Shown here piece by piece: positions 16,211 to 23,317 of a stretch of 64,000 bases of DNA (the first letter of the stretch is position 1; each line of letters opens with the position of its first letter). Both the position numbers and the translations under genes were made by a program. The notes below the pieces were generated by a model. The model saw only the letters and a program-made list of their open reading frames with translations, was not told where the DNA came from and made no database searches. The DNA comes from Trebonia sp963767685 (GTDB taxonomy: Bacteria > Actinomycetota > Actinomycetes > Streptosporangiales > Streptosporangiaceae): NCBI GenBank assembly GCA_963767685.1, contig CAVYEZ010000005.1:868001-932000 (forward strand). The letters run 5' to 3'.

Positions 16211-16849
16211 ATGGCCGATGACACGGACAGCGAGGTCAGCGCACCCGGGCCCGTGGCCGCGTCCGGCACGGGCGCGGCGACCACGGGCGCGCGAGCGGCG
16301 ACCACGGGCGCGCCCAGGCAACTGCGGCCGACCGACGTGAAGCGGCTGAACCGGGAGTGGCGGCGGCGCACCGAGGGGCGGCTCGCGCTGCTGCTCGACT
16401 CCGTCAGCCAGCCCTTCAACGTGGGCTCGATCGTGCGGACCGCCGCCGCGTTCGGCGTGGAGTCCGTCTGGCTGTGCGGCAACACGCCCGACCTGAGCCT
16501 GCCCGCGGTCGGCAAGACCGCCCTGGGCACCGACCGCTTCCTGTCGGCCTACCGCGAGCCCGCCCCGGCGGCCGCCGCCAAGGACGCGGCCGAGGACGGG
16601 TTCCGCGTGGTGGCCATCGAGCTCGCGTCGGGCGCGGCCCCGCTGTTCGAGGCGCCGCTGGACGGGGACGTCTGCCTGGCGATCGGTAACGAGGACCACG
16701 GCTGCTCGCCCGCCCTCCTGGCCGCGGTCTCGTCGGTTGCCTACATTCCGCAGGTCGGCCGGGTCGGCTCGCTCAACGTCGCGGTCGCCGCCGCCATCGC
16801 CCTCGGCGAGGCGCGCCGTCGCGAGTGGATGTCGCCGGCGGGGTCTTGA
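16211..16849 (+). CDS. RNA 2'-O-ribose methyltransferase, SpoU/TrmH family
   Basis: 212 residues. After a low-complexity Thr/Ala/Gly segment (about 10-35), the SPOUT domain follows: LLLDSVSQPFNVGSIVRTAAAFG (motif 1, N-x-G-xx-R), VCLAIGNEDHGCSP (motif 2, with E in place of the usual GNEGxG order) and YIPQVGRVGSLNVAVAAAIAL (motif 3, SLNVxxA, the knot-forming SAM site). The enzyme methylates ribose in tRNA or rRNA. GGAG at 16200-16203 precedes ATG 16211. It lies 56 bp after the RsmC-like gene, in the same direction, which makes a small RNA-modification cluster. Confidence 0.87.
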   Translation: MADDTDSEVSAPGPVAASGTGAATTGARAATTGAPRQLRPTDVKRLNREWRRRTEGRLALLLDSVSQPFNVGSIVRTAAAFGVESVWLCGNTPDLSLPAVGKTALGTDRFLSAYREPAPAAAAKDAAEDGFRVVAIELASGAAPLFEAPLDGDVCLAIGNEDHGCSPALLAAVSSVAYIPQVGRVGSLNVAVAAAIALGEARRREWMSPAGS

Positions 16850-17026
16850 GACTCGCGGCCAGTGACGAGTCTTCTTGCTGTTATCCGGGCTGGGGTGGGG
16901 CTCCGGCGGGGTGCGCGGGGCGCGTCCGGCGCGATTGGCATCGAGAATCTTCTCTTTTTCTGCGCGACAGTTGGCCGATCACCGGCGTTTACCGGAAATG
17001 CCAGGTGACTGGGGACAATTGGCGCC

Positions 17027-17794
17027 GTGGCAGTTGAATACCTGGACCATCCCCGGCCGCTCGCGTTCGCCCACCGCGGCGGCGCCGGGCACCGACCGGA
17101 GAACTCCTGGCGCGCCTTCGAGTACGCGGCCCAGCTCGGCTACGCCTACCTGGAGACCGACACCCGCTCGACCGCCGACGGGAAGCTGATCGCCTTTCAC
17201 GACGCGGAACTCGACCGGGTTACCGACCGGACCGGGCAGGTCAACAAGCTCACCTGGAAGGAAGTCTCGGCCGCGCGGGTGCACGGTACCGAGGAGATCC
17301 CGCTGCTTGAGGACCTGATCGGCACGTTCCCCGAGCTGCGATTCAACATCGACCTTAAGGACGAGGGCACGATCGGGCCGCTGGCCAGCGTGCTCAAGCG
17401 CACCGCGGCCTGGGACCGGGTCTGCGTGGCGTCGTTCTCCGGCGCCCGCCTGCTCGCCGCGCAGCGCTCCCTCGACCGGCAGATATGCCTGGCGGTCACC
17501 CCGGCGGCCATCGCGGCCATGCGGTTCCTCGGACTGCCGGGCAAGGAGATGGCCAGGCGCCTGGCCGCCGTCGGCGCCCGCTGCGCCCAGGTGCCCCGCC
17601 AGATCGCGACGCGCGGGTTCATCCGGCGGGCTCACGAGGTCGGCCTCGACGTCCATGTGTGGACGTTGAACACGCGCGAGGAGATCGAGCGGGCCCTCGA
17701 CCTGGGCGCCGACGGCGTGATGACCGACGACATCGTGCTGCTCCGCGACATCCTCGCCGAGCGCGGTCAGTGGTATCCGAGAGTAGCGGCGTAG
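17027..17794 (+). CDS. Glycerophosphodiester phosphodiesterase (GDPD)
   Basis: 255 residues of a TIM-barrel phosphodiesterase that releases glycerol 3-phosphate from deacylated phospholipids. Motifs are FAHRGGAGHRPENS (catalytic His, metal ligands), YLETDTRSTADGKLIAFHDAELDRVTD in short pieces (E-x-D and H-D), FNIDLKDEG (metal Glu/Asp region) and VHVWTLNTREEIERALDLGADGVMTD at the C terminus. No signal peptide is seen, so it acts in the cytoplasm. GTG 17027 has GACAAT 7 nt upstream and may be transcribed without a leader. The hairpin row at 17816-17885 follows directly. Confidence 0.88.
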   Translation: MAVEYLDHPRPLAFAHRGGAGHRPENSWRAFEYAAQLGYAYLETDTRSTADGKLIAFHDAELDRVTDRTGQVNKLTWKEVSAARVHGTEEIPLLEDLIGTFPELRFNIDLKDEGTIGPLASVLKRTAAWDRVCVASFSGARLLAAQRSLDRQICLAVTPAAIAAMRFLGLPGKEMARRLAAVGARCAQVPRQIATRGFIRRAHEVGLDVHVWTLNTREEIERALDLGADGVMTDDIVLLRDILAERGQWYPRVAA

Positions 17795-17815
17795 CGGCCG
17801 GCGGTTTTTGCGCGT

Positions 17816-17885
17816 CCTCCCGTGGGGAGGCTAGGGAGGGGCGAAACCCCTCCATGCGCGGGGAGCGCAGGGAGGTCGTCCTCCC
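17816..17885 (+). other. Row of four perfect hairpins
   Basis: Four back-to-back hairpins in 70 nt: CCTCCC/GGGAGG (17816-17830, loop GTG), GGAGGGG/CCCCTCC (17835-17853, loop CGAAA), TGCGC/GCGCA (17855-17869, loop GGGGA) and GGGAGG/CCTCCC (17870-17885, loop TCGT). Every stem is perfect. The row lies 20 bp after the GDPD stop and 50 bp before the SigR-type promoter. Termination of the GDPD transcript is the simplest role, but four stems are more than needed; a structured RNA or the end of a decayed mobile element are alternatives. Confidence 0.6.
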
Positions 17886-17935
17886 GCAGGCAACACTGAA
17901 ATACGGCTGAAACGTGGTTGAGCTTCCCGCGTGAC

Positions 17936-17963
17936 GGGAATCTTGTCCGGGTATCCAGTGTTG
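17936..17963 (+). promoter_or_regulatory. SigR/SigH-type promoter of rbpA
   Basis: GGGAAT (17936-17941), 18-nt spacer, GTTG (17960-17963): an exact fit to the consensus of the thiol-oxidative-stress sigma factor SigR (Streptomyces) or SigH (mycobacteria). rbpA is a known member of that regulon in Streptomyces. A 10-bp inverted repeat (GGCAACACTG 17889-17898, CAGTGTTGCC 17956-17965) has its right arm over the -10 box, and a second stem (TTCCCG/CGGGAA, 17924-17940) covers the -35 box. Confidence 0.85.
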
Positions 17964-18000
17964 CCGATAGAGATCGCCAACCGCCTGGGAGGCAGCAAGT

Positions 18001-18381
18001 ATGGCCGAACGCGCACTTCGCGGAACCCGGCTCGGCGCCACGAGCTATGAGAACGACCGGAACACGGACCTGGCGCCGCGCCAGGAAGTTCCGTTCGATT
18101 GCCCCAACGGACACCATTTTAGCGTGCCCTTCGCCGCTGAGGCGGAACTACCCCCTATGTGGGAGTGTCGTGTCTGCGGGGCCATGGCGACGGCGAGCAC
18201 GGGCGAATCGCCATCCCCTAAGAAGGTCAAGCCACCGCGCAGTCACTGGGACATGCTCATGGAACGGCGAACGGTCGAGGACCTCGAGGCGGTGCTCGCG
18301 GAGCGACTTGAGGTCGTGAAGGAGCGGCGCGCCCTCGAGGCCCGGGCCATCGCCGACGTCAGCAACCGCCGCAGCGCCTGA
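18001..18381 (+). CDS. rbpA: RNA polymerase-binding protein RbpA
   Basis: 126 residues. RbpA binds the principal sigma factor and the core enzyme and stabilises the open promoter complex; it is restricted to Actinobacteria. The sequence has the N-terminal tail MAERALRGTRLGATSYE, the core domain with FDCPNGHHFSVPF and PPMWECRVCGAMA (Cys pairs of the zinc-type fold), the basic linker KKVKPPRSHWDMLMERR and the C-terminal sigma-interaction helix. GGGAGG at 17982-17987 precedes the ATG by 13 nt. It stands alone behind a SigR-type promoter and is closed by the hairpin at 18404-18426. Confidence 0.95.
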   Translation: MAERALRGTRLGATSYENDRNTDLAPRQEVPFDCPNGHHFSVPFAAEAELPPMWECRVCGAMATASTGESPSPKKVKPPRSHWDMLMERRTVEDLEAVLAERLEVVKERRALEARAIADVSNRRSA

Positions 18382-18403
18382 AGGTACCGAGCGCGGAAAA
18401 TTT

Positions 18404-18426
18404 AGCCCCGGGGTCTCCCCGGGGCT
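18404..18426. terminator. Terminator between rbpA and the convergent glycosyltransferase
   Basis: AGCCCCGGGG (18404-18413) and CCCCGGGGCT (18417-18426) form a perfect 10-bp stem with a TCT loop, preceded by AAAATTT. The A and T runs allow it to work in both directions. Confidence 0.85.
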
Positions 18427-18444
18427 CGGCCTTTGTCGGCTGGC

Positions 18445-19203
18445 TTAGCGCCTGATGCTCGCGGCCGAGTGGCCGTGCAGCCGGGCGCCGATGCCCCACC
18501 TGGCCACCCGGGCGAACGCCTCGAAAATCACGGTCCTTGACATCTTCGAGGCGCCGCGCTCACGCTCCACGAACGTGATCGGCACCTCGGTGATCGTCAT
18601 GCCCGCCTGGAGCACGCGCAGCGTCATGTCGATCTGAAAGCAGTAGCCCGCCGACTCGATGCCGTTCAGGTCGATCCGCCGCAGCGTCGCGGCGCGGTAG
18701 ACGCGGAAGCCGCCGGTCGCGTCCTTGACCCGGACGCCGAGCATGATCCGGTTGTACAGGTTGGCGCCCTTGGAGAGGAACTCCCTGGACTTCGGCCAGT
18801 TCACCACGGTGCCGCCCGGCACGTAGCGCGAGCCGATGACCGCGTCCGCATGATCGACGGTGGCGAGCAGCTTCGGCAGGTCCTCCGGCCGGTGCGAGCC
18901 GTCGGCGTCCATCTCGACGACGAGGTCGTAGCCGCTCTCCAGTGCCCAGCTGAAGCCGGCCACGTACGCCCGCCCGAGGCCGGCCTTCTCCGTGCGGTGC
19001 ATGACCTGCACGTGCTGGTCCACCTCGGCCAGCTTGTCGGCCAGGTCCCCGGTGCCGTCCGGGCTGTTGTCGTCGACGACGAGCAGGTCAGCGTCCGGGA
19101 CCGACTCGCGGATCCGGCCGACAATGATCTCCAGGTTCTGCCGCTCGTTGTACGTGGGCATAACAATGACAACGCGGCCCGTGGCCGCGTCACGCTCACC
19201 CAT
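18445..19203 (-). CDS. Polyprenol monophosphomannose synthase (Ppm1/DPM1-like GT2)
   Basis: 252 residues. The GT2 enzyme transfers mannose from GDP-mannose to polyprenyl phosphate; the product feeds protein O-mannosylation and lipoglycan synthesis. Motifs: RVVIVMPTYNERQNLEIIV, LLVVDDNSPDGTGDLAD, DLVVEMDADGSHRPEDLPKL (DxD-type metal site) and GSRYVPGG. The C-terminal QIDMTLRVLQAGMTITEVPI and FVERERGASKMS are typical of the family. The fused acyltransferase of mycobacterial Ppm1 is absent. It starts ATG 19203. A membrane anchor is not obvious, so it likely acts at the inner face of the membrane. Confidence 0.9.
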   Translation of the reverse strand: MGERDAATGRVVIVMPTYNERQNLEIIVGRIRESVPDADLLVVDDNSPDGTGDLADKLAEVDQHVQVMHRTEKAGLGRAYVAGFSWALESGYDLVVEMDADGSHRPEDLPKLLATVDHADAVIGSRYVPGGTVVNWPKSREFLSKGANLYNRIMLGVRVKDATGGFRVYRAATLRRIDLNGIESAGYCFQIDMTLRVLQAGMTITEVPITFVERERGASKMSRTVIFEAFARVARWGIGARLHGHSAASIRR

Positions 19204-19716
19204 CGTCAGTGTTCACCTTCTTCATCGGCCTATGTCCGGCTATGTCAAGTGGAAGAGGCTCGGGCGGCGCCTTCGGTCCGTAGCCGGCCCGCAGGGAACG
19301 AGCACGGTCTCCGTTATCTGCTGAGCCGCCCGGGCTCCTTCCAGGCCCAATCCCCTGACAGCCGGACAAGCACCGGCGCGCCGCCGCGAAACGAGACCTG
19401 CAGACTGGATGTCTCCGTCCCGGCCGTGGCCCAACCAATTCTACGCCAGCCGATCTTGCCCCCGTGCCCGGCGGCGAACTGCAGGTGAAACGTTACCGTC
19501 CTTCCGGGCAGCGGCAACCATCGGCGCAGTGTGTGGCCTCGACTTTTCTCACCAGCCGATAGGCGGCCCTTAGCAGCTTCTCAGCTAACCGACAGCGGGC
19601 CCTTAACCGACTACGCATAACCATAACTGCGCAGGGAATACGATACATCACGTTGAGTAATCACCGTGGACCGAGTGTGGCACAGTAGCATTACATAAAG
19701 CAATGAGGGGATCACG
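19204..19716. other. Divergent intergenic region with weak small frames
   Basis: 513 bp between the mannosyltransferase (minus) and the transpeptidase (plus). It holds a 43-codon minus-strand frame (19493-19624) and an overlapping TTG-started 67-codon frame (19314-19517), neither of which I can assign. A 13-bp direct repeat ATCACGTTGAGTA occurs at 19647-19659 and 19711-19723; the second copy contains the transpeptidase start codon. No terminator is needed here. Confidence 0.45.
19493..19624 (-). CDS. Possible small Cys-containing protein, 43 residues
   Basis: ATG 19624 (or ATG 19618) opens a short frame rich in Arg and Leu at the N terminus, with an amphipathic stretch AEKLLRAAYRLVRKVEA and a C-terminal cysteine cluster THCADGCRCPEGR before TAA at 19493. 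The composition looks like a helix followed by a metal- or thiol-reactive tail, but there is no clear ribosome site and no family match that I can recall. It may be a chance frame. Listed because such small Cys frames are often missed. Confidence 0.2.
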   Translation of the reverse strand: MVMRSRLRARCRLAEKLLRAAYRLVRKVEATHCADGCRCPEGR

Positions 19717-20853
19717 TTGAGTAGTCTATCGCGAAAGACCGTGGCATGGGCAGCTGGCGCGGTACTCGCCGTAGGCGGCGGCACGGCGGGCATCGTGATC
19801 GCCACGCAGGGTGGCGGCCAGCCGACCGCGGGCGGCACCGCCGCCGTGGCCGCCGCCGCCAAGCCAGCTGCCGTTTGACCTTGTCTCGGTGAGCCCGGTC
19901 GCGCTCAGCCAGACCGCCGGCGCGCAGGCGGTCGACGGGGCGGGGACGATCGTCGTCACGTACAACCAGCCGGTCCCCGCCAGCGCACCGCTGCCGACGC
20001 TGTCACCTGCGACCGCGGGGACCTGGCGGCGCAGTGGCGACGTGGCGATCTTCACGCCAGCGCCGGGCTATCCGGCCGGCACGCACGTCACGGTTACGGT
20101 GGCCGGGCTCGGGGACAGCCGCAACCGTTCGGAGTCGTCCTCGTTCAAGACCGCGAGCTACAGCACGCATGCGCCTCCAGGAGATCCTCGCCCAGCTCGG
20201 CTACCTGCCGCTGACCTGGACGCCGGCCGCCGGCGCGGCCGTGCCCGGCCCGAGCGCCGCCGCCCAGCTCGCCGCGGCCTACGCGCCGCCCGCGGGGACC
20301 TTCCAGTGGAAGCGGCGGGTACCCGGCGCAGCTGCGCTCGTTCTGGTCCCAGGGCGAGGCGAACACCCTTGACCGCGGGGCCATCACCGGCTTCGAGGCC
20401 GACCACGAGCTGCCCATCGACGGGGCGGCGGGGGCGACGGTGTGGAATGCGCTGCTGACGGCCGCCGCCAAGGACCAGCGGAACCCGCACGGTTACAGCT
20501 ACGCGATCGCCAGCAAGGGCTCGCCGGAGACGCTGACCATCTGGCATAACGGCAGGCAGATCTTCTCGTCGCTCGCCAACACCGGGATCCCCGCCGCGCC
20601 GACGGCGGACGGCACCTTCCCGGTGTACGAGAAGCTGCCGTTCCAGATCATGTCGGGCACCAACCCGGACGGGTCGCACTACGCGGACCCGGTGGAGTGG
20701 GTGTCGTACTTCGACGGCGGCGACGCCGTGCACTACTTCGACCGCGGCTCCTACGGGTGGCCGCAGTCACTGGGGTGCGTCGAACTGCCGTACAGCGCCG
20801 CGAAGCAGGCGTACCCGTACCTGCCCTACGGCACGCTGGTGACGGTCGAGTAG
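19717..20853 (+). CDS. L,D-transpeptidase, YkuD domain (frameshifted)
   Basis: A cell-wall cross-linking enzyme of about 377 residues. TTG 19717 follows GAGGGG at 19705-19710. The N terminus has a signal anchor (TVAWAAGAVLAVGGGTAGIV). Next comes an Ig-like domain (FDLVSVSPVALSQTAGAQ to SFKTASYS), a peptidoglycan-binding-like linker (LQEILAQLGYLPLTW), and the YkuD catalytic domain ending VHYFDRGSYGWPQSLGCVELP with the His and the catalytic Cys in SLGCVEL. Three one-base insertions (near 19868, 20170 and 20325) break the frame, and the sum agrees with the total length. It forms 3-3 cross-links outside the membrane. Its 3' end overlaps the convergent MBL gene by 28 bp. Confidence 0.85.
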
Positions 20854-21687
20854 CTGGTGAGGTCGGTTACCTCGACCGCGTCCGCGTCCGGGGTCGCGCT
20901 GGTTTCTGCGCCGGCCTGCGCGTGGCGGGCGAAGCGGGTGCGGACCAGCGGGTCATGGCCGGCCACCAGGCGCGTGCGCGGCTGGGCGGCGAGCTGGGCC
21001 AGGGTGTCGTAGGCGCGGTACATGCCGGGGAGGTCGGCGAGGACCGCGAAGGGGCGGTCTCGCTCGACCTCCTCGTAGAAGTGCAGGGCATCGGAGGCGA
21101 GGACGACGGTGCCGCCGTCCTCGGTCGCCACCGAGGCGATGAGCTGGCCGGGCGTATGGCCGCCAACCTCGGCCAGCTCGATGCCGGGAGCCACCGCGTG
21201 CTCGCCGGAGAACAGCGTGAGCCGGCCGTCCGCGCGCGCCTGCCGCAGCAGCGCGATCTCCGCCGGCTCGCAGTGCGCGGCGAACTGCGCGCGGCCGGCG
21301 AGGGAAGAGGTCCAGAAGGCGTACTCCGCCTCGGTCATGACCAGCTGCGGCGCGCGGGAACTCGCGGACGTTGCCGGTGTGGTCCCAGTGCGCGTGGGTG
21401 ATCACGATGGCGCTGACGTCGTCGGGGGTGACGCCGAGCCGGGGCAGCGCCTGCGCCGGGGTGCCGTAGTGCGCCCGGCGCCGCCGGTCGCCGGCCTCGG
21501 GGGCGAAGCCGGTGTCGACGAGGACGACGCCGCCGCCGTCCCTGATCACCCAGAAGTAGTAGTCGATGTCCAGGTCGGCGTCCGGCTCTCCGTACAGGTG
21601 GAAGTTGAGGTAGCTTTCGGCGCGCGTGGTGACCCGGTGCCCGTACTTGACCGCGAGCACCTCTCGTCCGGTGACGCCGGCGTTCAC
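20826..21687 (-). CDS. MBL-fold metallo-hydrolase (one-base insertion)
   Basis: 286 residues of a metallo-beta-lactamase-fold hydrolase related to N-acyl-homoserine-lactone lactonases and AttM-like enzymes. It starts GTG 21687, overlapping the cupin stop (GTGA). Motifs: VVLVDTGFAPEAGDRRR, ITHAHWDHTGNV (HxHxDH zinc site), then after an insertion near 21358 GIELAEVGGHTPGQLIASV (His ligand), VVLASDALHFYEEVERDRPF (Asp ligand) and VAGHDPLV (last His). All zinc ligands are present, so the enzyme should be active; a lactone or ester is the likely substrate. It is co-transcribed with the cupin. Confidence 0.85.
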
Positions 21688-22088
21688 TTCTCCTCGAAGG
21701 CGTCGCGGTAGTGCTCCTCGTCCACCTCTTCCTCCCAGCTGGTGAGGCCGAGGGAGACGGCGGTGTGGCTGAGGAACGCGTCCGGTGCCGCACCGTGCCA
21801 GTGCACCTCGCCTGGCGGCGCCCAGACCGCGTCGCCCGCCCTGACCACGCGCTTGTCGCCGTCCCTGGTCTCCACCATGCCCTGGCCGCTGTTGACCAGC
21901 AGCGTCTGCCCGGCCGCGTGCGAGTGCCAGTAGGTCCGCGCTCCCGGCTCGAAGATCACGCTGTAGACGCGGACCTCGCCTTTGTCCCCGTCGTCGAGCA
22001 GGGCGTCCTGCATGGCGTGCCCGGTGAACGTGGGCTTCGGCCCGACATTGGACGGGACGCCGTCCTTGCGGCCGCGCTCGTACTCCAT
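21684..22088 (-). CDS. Cupin protein coupled to the MBL hydrolase
   Basis: 134 residues from ATG 22088, with GGAAGGACGGAG upstream. Cupin motif 1 reads TYWHSHAAGQTLLVNSGQG (two His and Gln where Glu is usual), motif 2 PPGEVHWHGAAPDAFLSH. Proteins with this pattern resemble carboxymuconolactone decarboxylase-associated or YhhW-like small cupins. The C terminus ends EEHYRDAFEEK. The GTGA overlap with the MBL gene suggests that both act on the same compound, for example a lactone intermediate. The replacement of the motif-1 glutamate is a point of interest. Confidence 0.82.
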   Translation of the reverse strand: MEYERGRKDGVPSNVGPKPTFTGHAMQDALLDDGDKGEVRVYSVIFEPGARTYWHSHAAGQTLLVNSGQGMVETRDGDKRVVRAGDAVWAPPGEVHWHGAAPDAFLSHTAVSLGLTSWEEEVDEEHYRDAFEEK

Positions 22089-22521
22089 CGTGCTCCGTCC
22101 TTCCCTGCGGGTCCCGGCCCGCCGGACGGCGGGCCCTGGCCGGGCATGGCCCGCCCGCCACGCCTGCAACGCTAGGCGCGGGCGGATGACTGCGCCATAG
22201 GGCATGACACCAAAGTCGGCGCCCAAGATCAAGATCGCGATCCCGGCACCGGCCCCGATTCCTTTCCAGTCTGGCCGGCCTTCCTCGCGGAGGCGGATCT
22301 AACCGGCCTTCCGCGTCGCCACTACCAGATCGCGGGCAATTAAGGCATTCGACGCCTTGGACTCGCAGGCCACTGTCGCGTACCCCGCGGGGGTATCATG
22401 GCCGAGCAGCGTCAGGCTGGGCCCCGGATGCGGCGGCCACGTCTCCCGGCGCGTCATCGGACGTCCGCGCGCTCGTTAAGTCAGCGGGGTGGCTTGCGTG
22501 ATCATCGGCCCGTCGGCCGCG
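22089..22521. other. Intergenic region of about 430 bp
   Basis: It separates the start of the cupin-MBL unit from the end of the methyltransferase gene, both on the minus strand, and therefore should hold a terminator and a promoter. Inverted GC-rich repeats occur around 22110-22150. A metalloregulator-like palindrome is listed separately at 22381-22395. A short plus-strand frame starts with ATG 22398 right behind that palindrome, but has no protein features. Confidence 0.45.
22381..22395. promoter_or_regulatory. TACCCC-N3-GGGGTA palindrome, CsoR-operator-like
   Basis: TACCCC GCG GGGGTA resembles the operators of copper-sensing CsoR/RicR repressors, which have TACCC and GGGTA arms around a GC-rich centre. 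No copper gene lies nearby in the window, so the target could only be the short plus-strand frame or the distant cupin. Chance occurrence in GC-rich DNA is possible. Confidence 0.3.
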
Positions 22522-23154
22522 CTAGGGCAGGCGGTAGATCGTCACGGTCTTGACCTGGGCATCTTCCAGGACCTGGAGGACGGGGATCTCGTAGGTCGTG
22601 ACGGGGGTCAGCTCCGCGCGCGGTACGAAGGCGCGGGCCGGGTCGGCGACGAGGACCGTCGCGCCGGCGCGCCGCGCGGCCTTGAGGAACGTCAGGGCCA
22701 CGGCGGCCAGGTCGCGCTGGTAGAAGACGTCGGCGGCGAGGATGACCTCGGCGTCCCCGTGGTCCGCCGCGGCCAGGTCGAGGCGGCGCGGGGTGACCGG
22801 GGACGCGCCGTTGGCGGCGGCGTTGAGCGCGATCGCGGCGAGGGCGTGCTCGTCGATGTCGGTGGCGAGCACGGCGCGGGCGCCGGCCTGGGCGGCGGCG
22901 ATCGCGACCAGGCCGGAACCGGAGGCGACGTCGAGGACGCGGCGGCCCGCGACCGTTGCCTGGTGGTCGAGCACGTAACGGGCGAGGCCCTGCCCGCCCG
23001 CCCAGGGGAACGCCCAGAACGGCGGCGCGTCGCGCTCGGTGCGGTCCCAGAGGCCGAACGGCTCGGCGGCGGTGCGCAGGGTGATCTCCGGTACGAAGGG
23101 CACCGCGGCCACCGCGGTCGCGGACCGGACAAGCGCCTCCACCTCGGACGTCAT
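22522..23154 (-). CDS. Class I SAM-dependent methyltransferase (protein-lysine/PrmA-like)
   Basis: 210 residues. SAM motif I is RRVLDVASGSGLVAIAAAQAGA, motif II ATDIDEHALAAIALNAAANG and motif IV region AEVILAADVFYQRDLA. The segment PFWAFPWAGGQGLARYVLDH is characteristic of the family that includes the electron-transfer-flavoprotein beta-subunit lysine methyltransferase and nicotinamide N-methyltransferase-like proteins. It likely methylates a protein or small amine in the cytoplasm. It starts ATG 23154 and is divergent from the KamA-like gene, sharing a 163-bp AT-richer promoter region. Confidence 0.83.
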   Translation of the reverse strand: MTSEVEALVRSATAVAAVPFVPEITLRTAAEPFGLWDRTERDAPPFWAFPWAGGQGLARYVLDHQATVAGRRVLDVASGSGLVAIAAAQAGARAVLATDIDEHALAAIALNAAANGASPVTPRRLDLAAADHGDAEVILAADVFYQRDLAAVALTFLKAARRAGATVLVADPARAFVPRAELTPVTTYEIPVLQVLEDAQVKTVTIYRLP

Positions 23155-23317
23155 CGCCCGACTGTATTACTACCGGGGCAAAGAGAGCATGCGGCCCAGC
23201 GGGCGAAGCACGAACTCGTTCGGGAAAATCTTTGCCCTGTTCGCTATTGCTAAGTAGTTTTTTCAGGCTTTCCGGGGTATAACGCAAAGACTGGTGGTCG
23301 TCACCCCGGGAGGCGGG

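Noticed and set aside
17485..17910. Plus-strand frame ending just after the hairpin row, considered as a transposase (TnpB) C terminus.
   Set aside because: It is a shadow of the GDPD gene for most of its length, and no zinc-finger or RuvC motif is visible; kept only as a speculation in the hairpin finding.
19314..19517. TTG-started 67-codon minus-strand frame.
   Set aside because: No ribosome site or recognisable family; overlaps another small frame, so at most one could be real.
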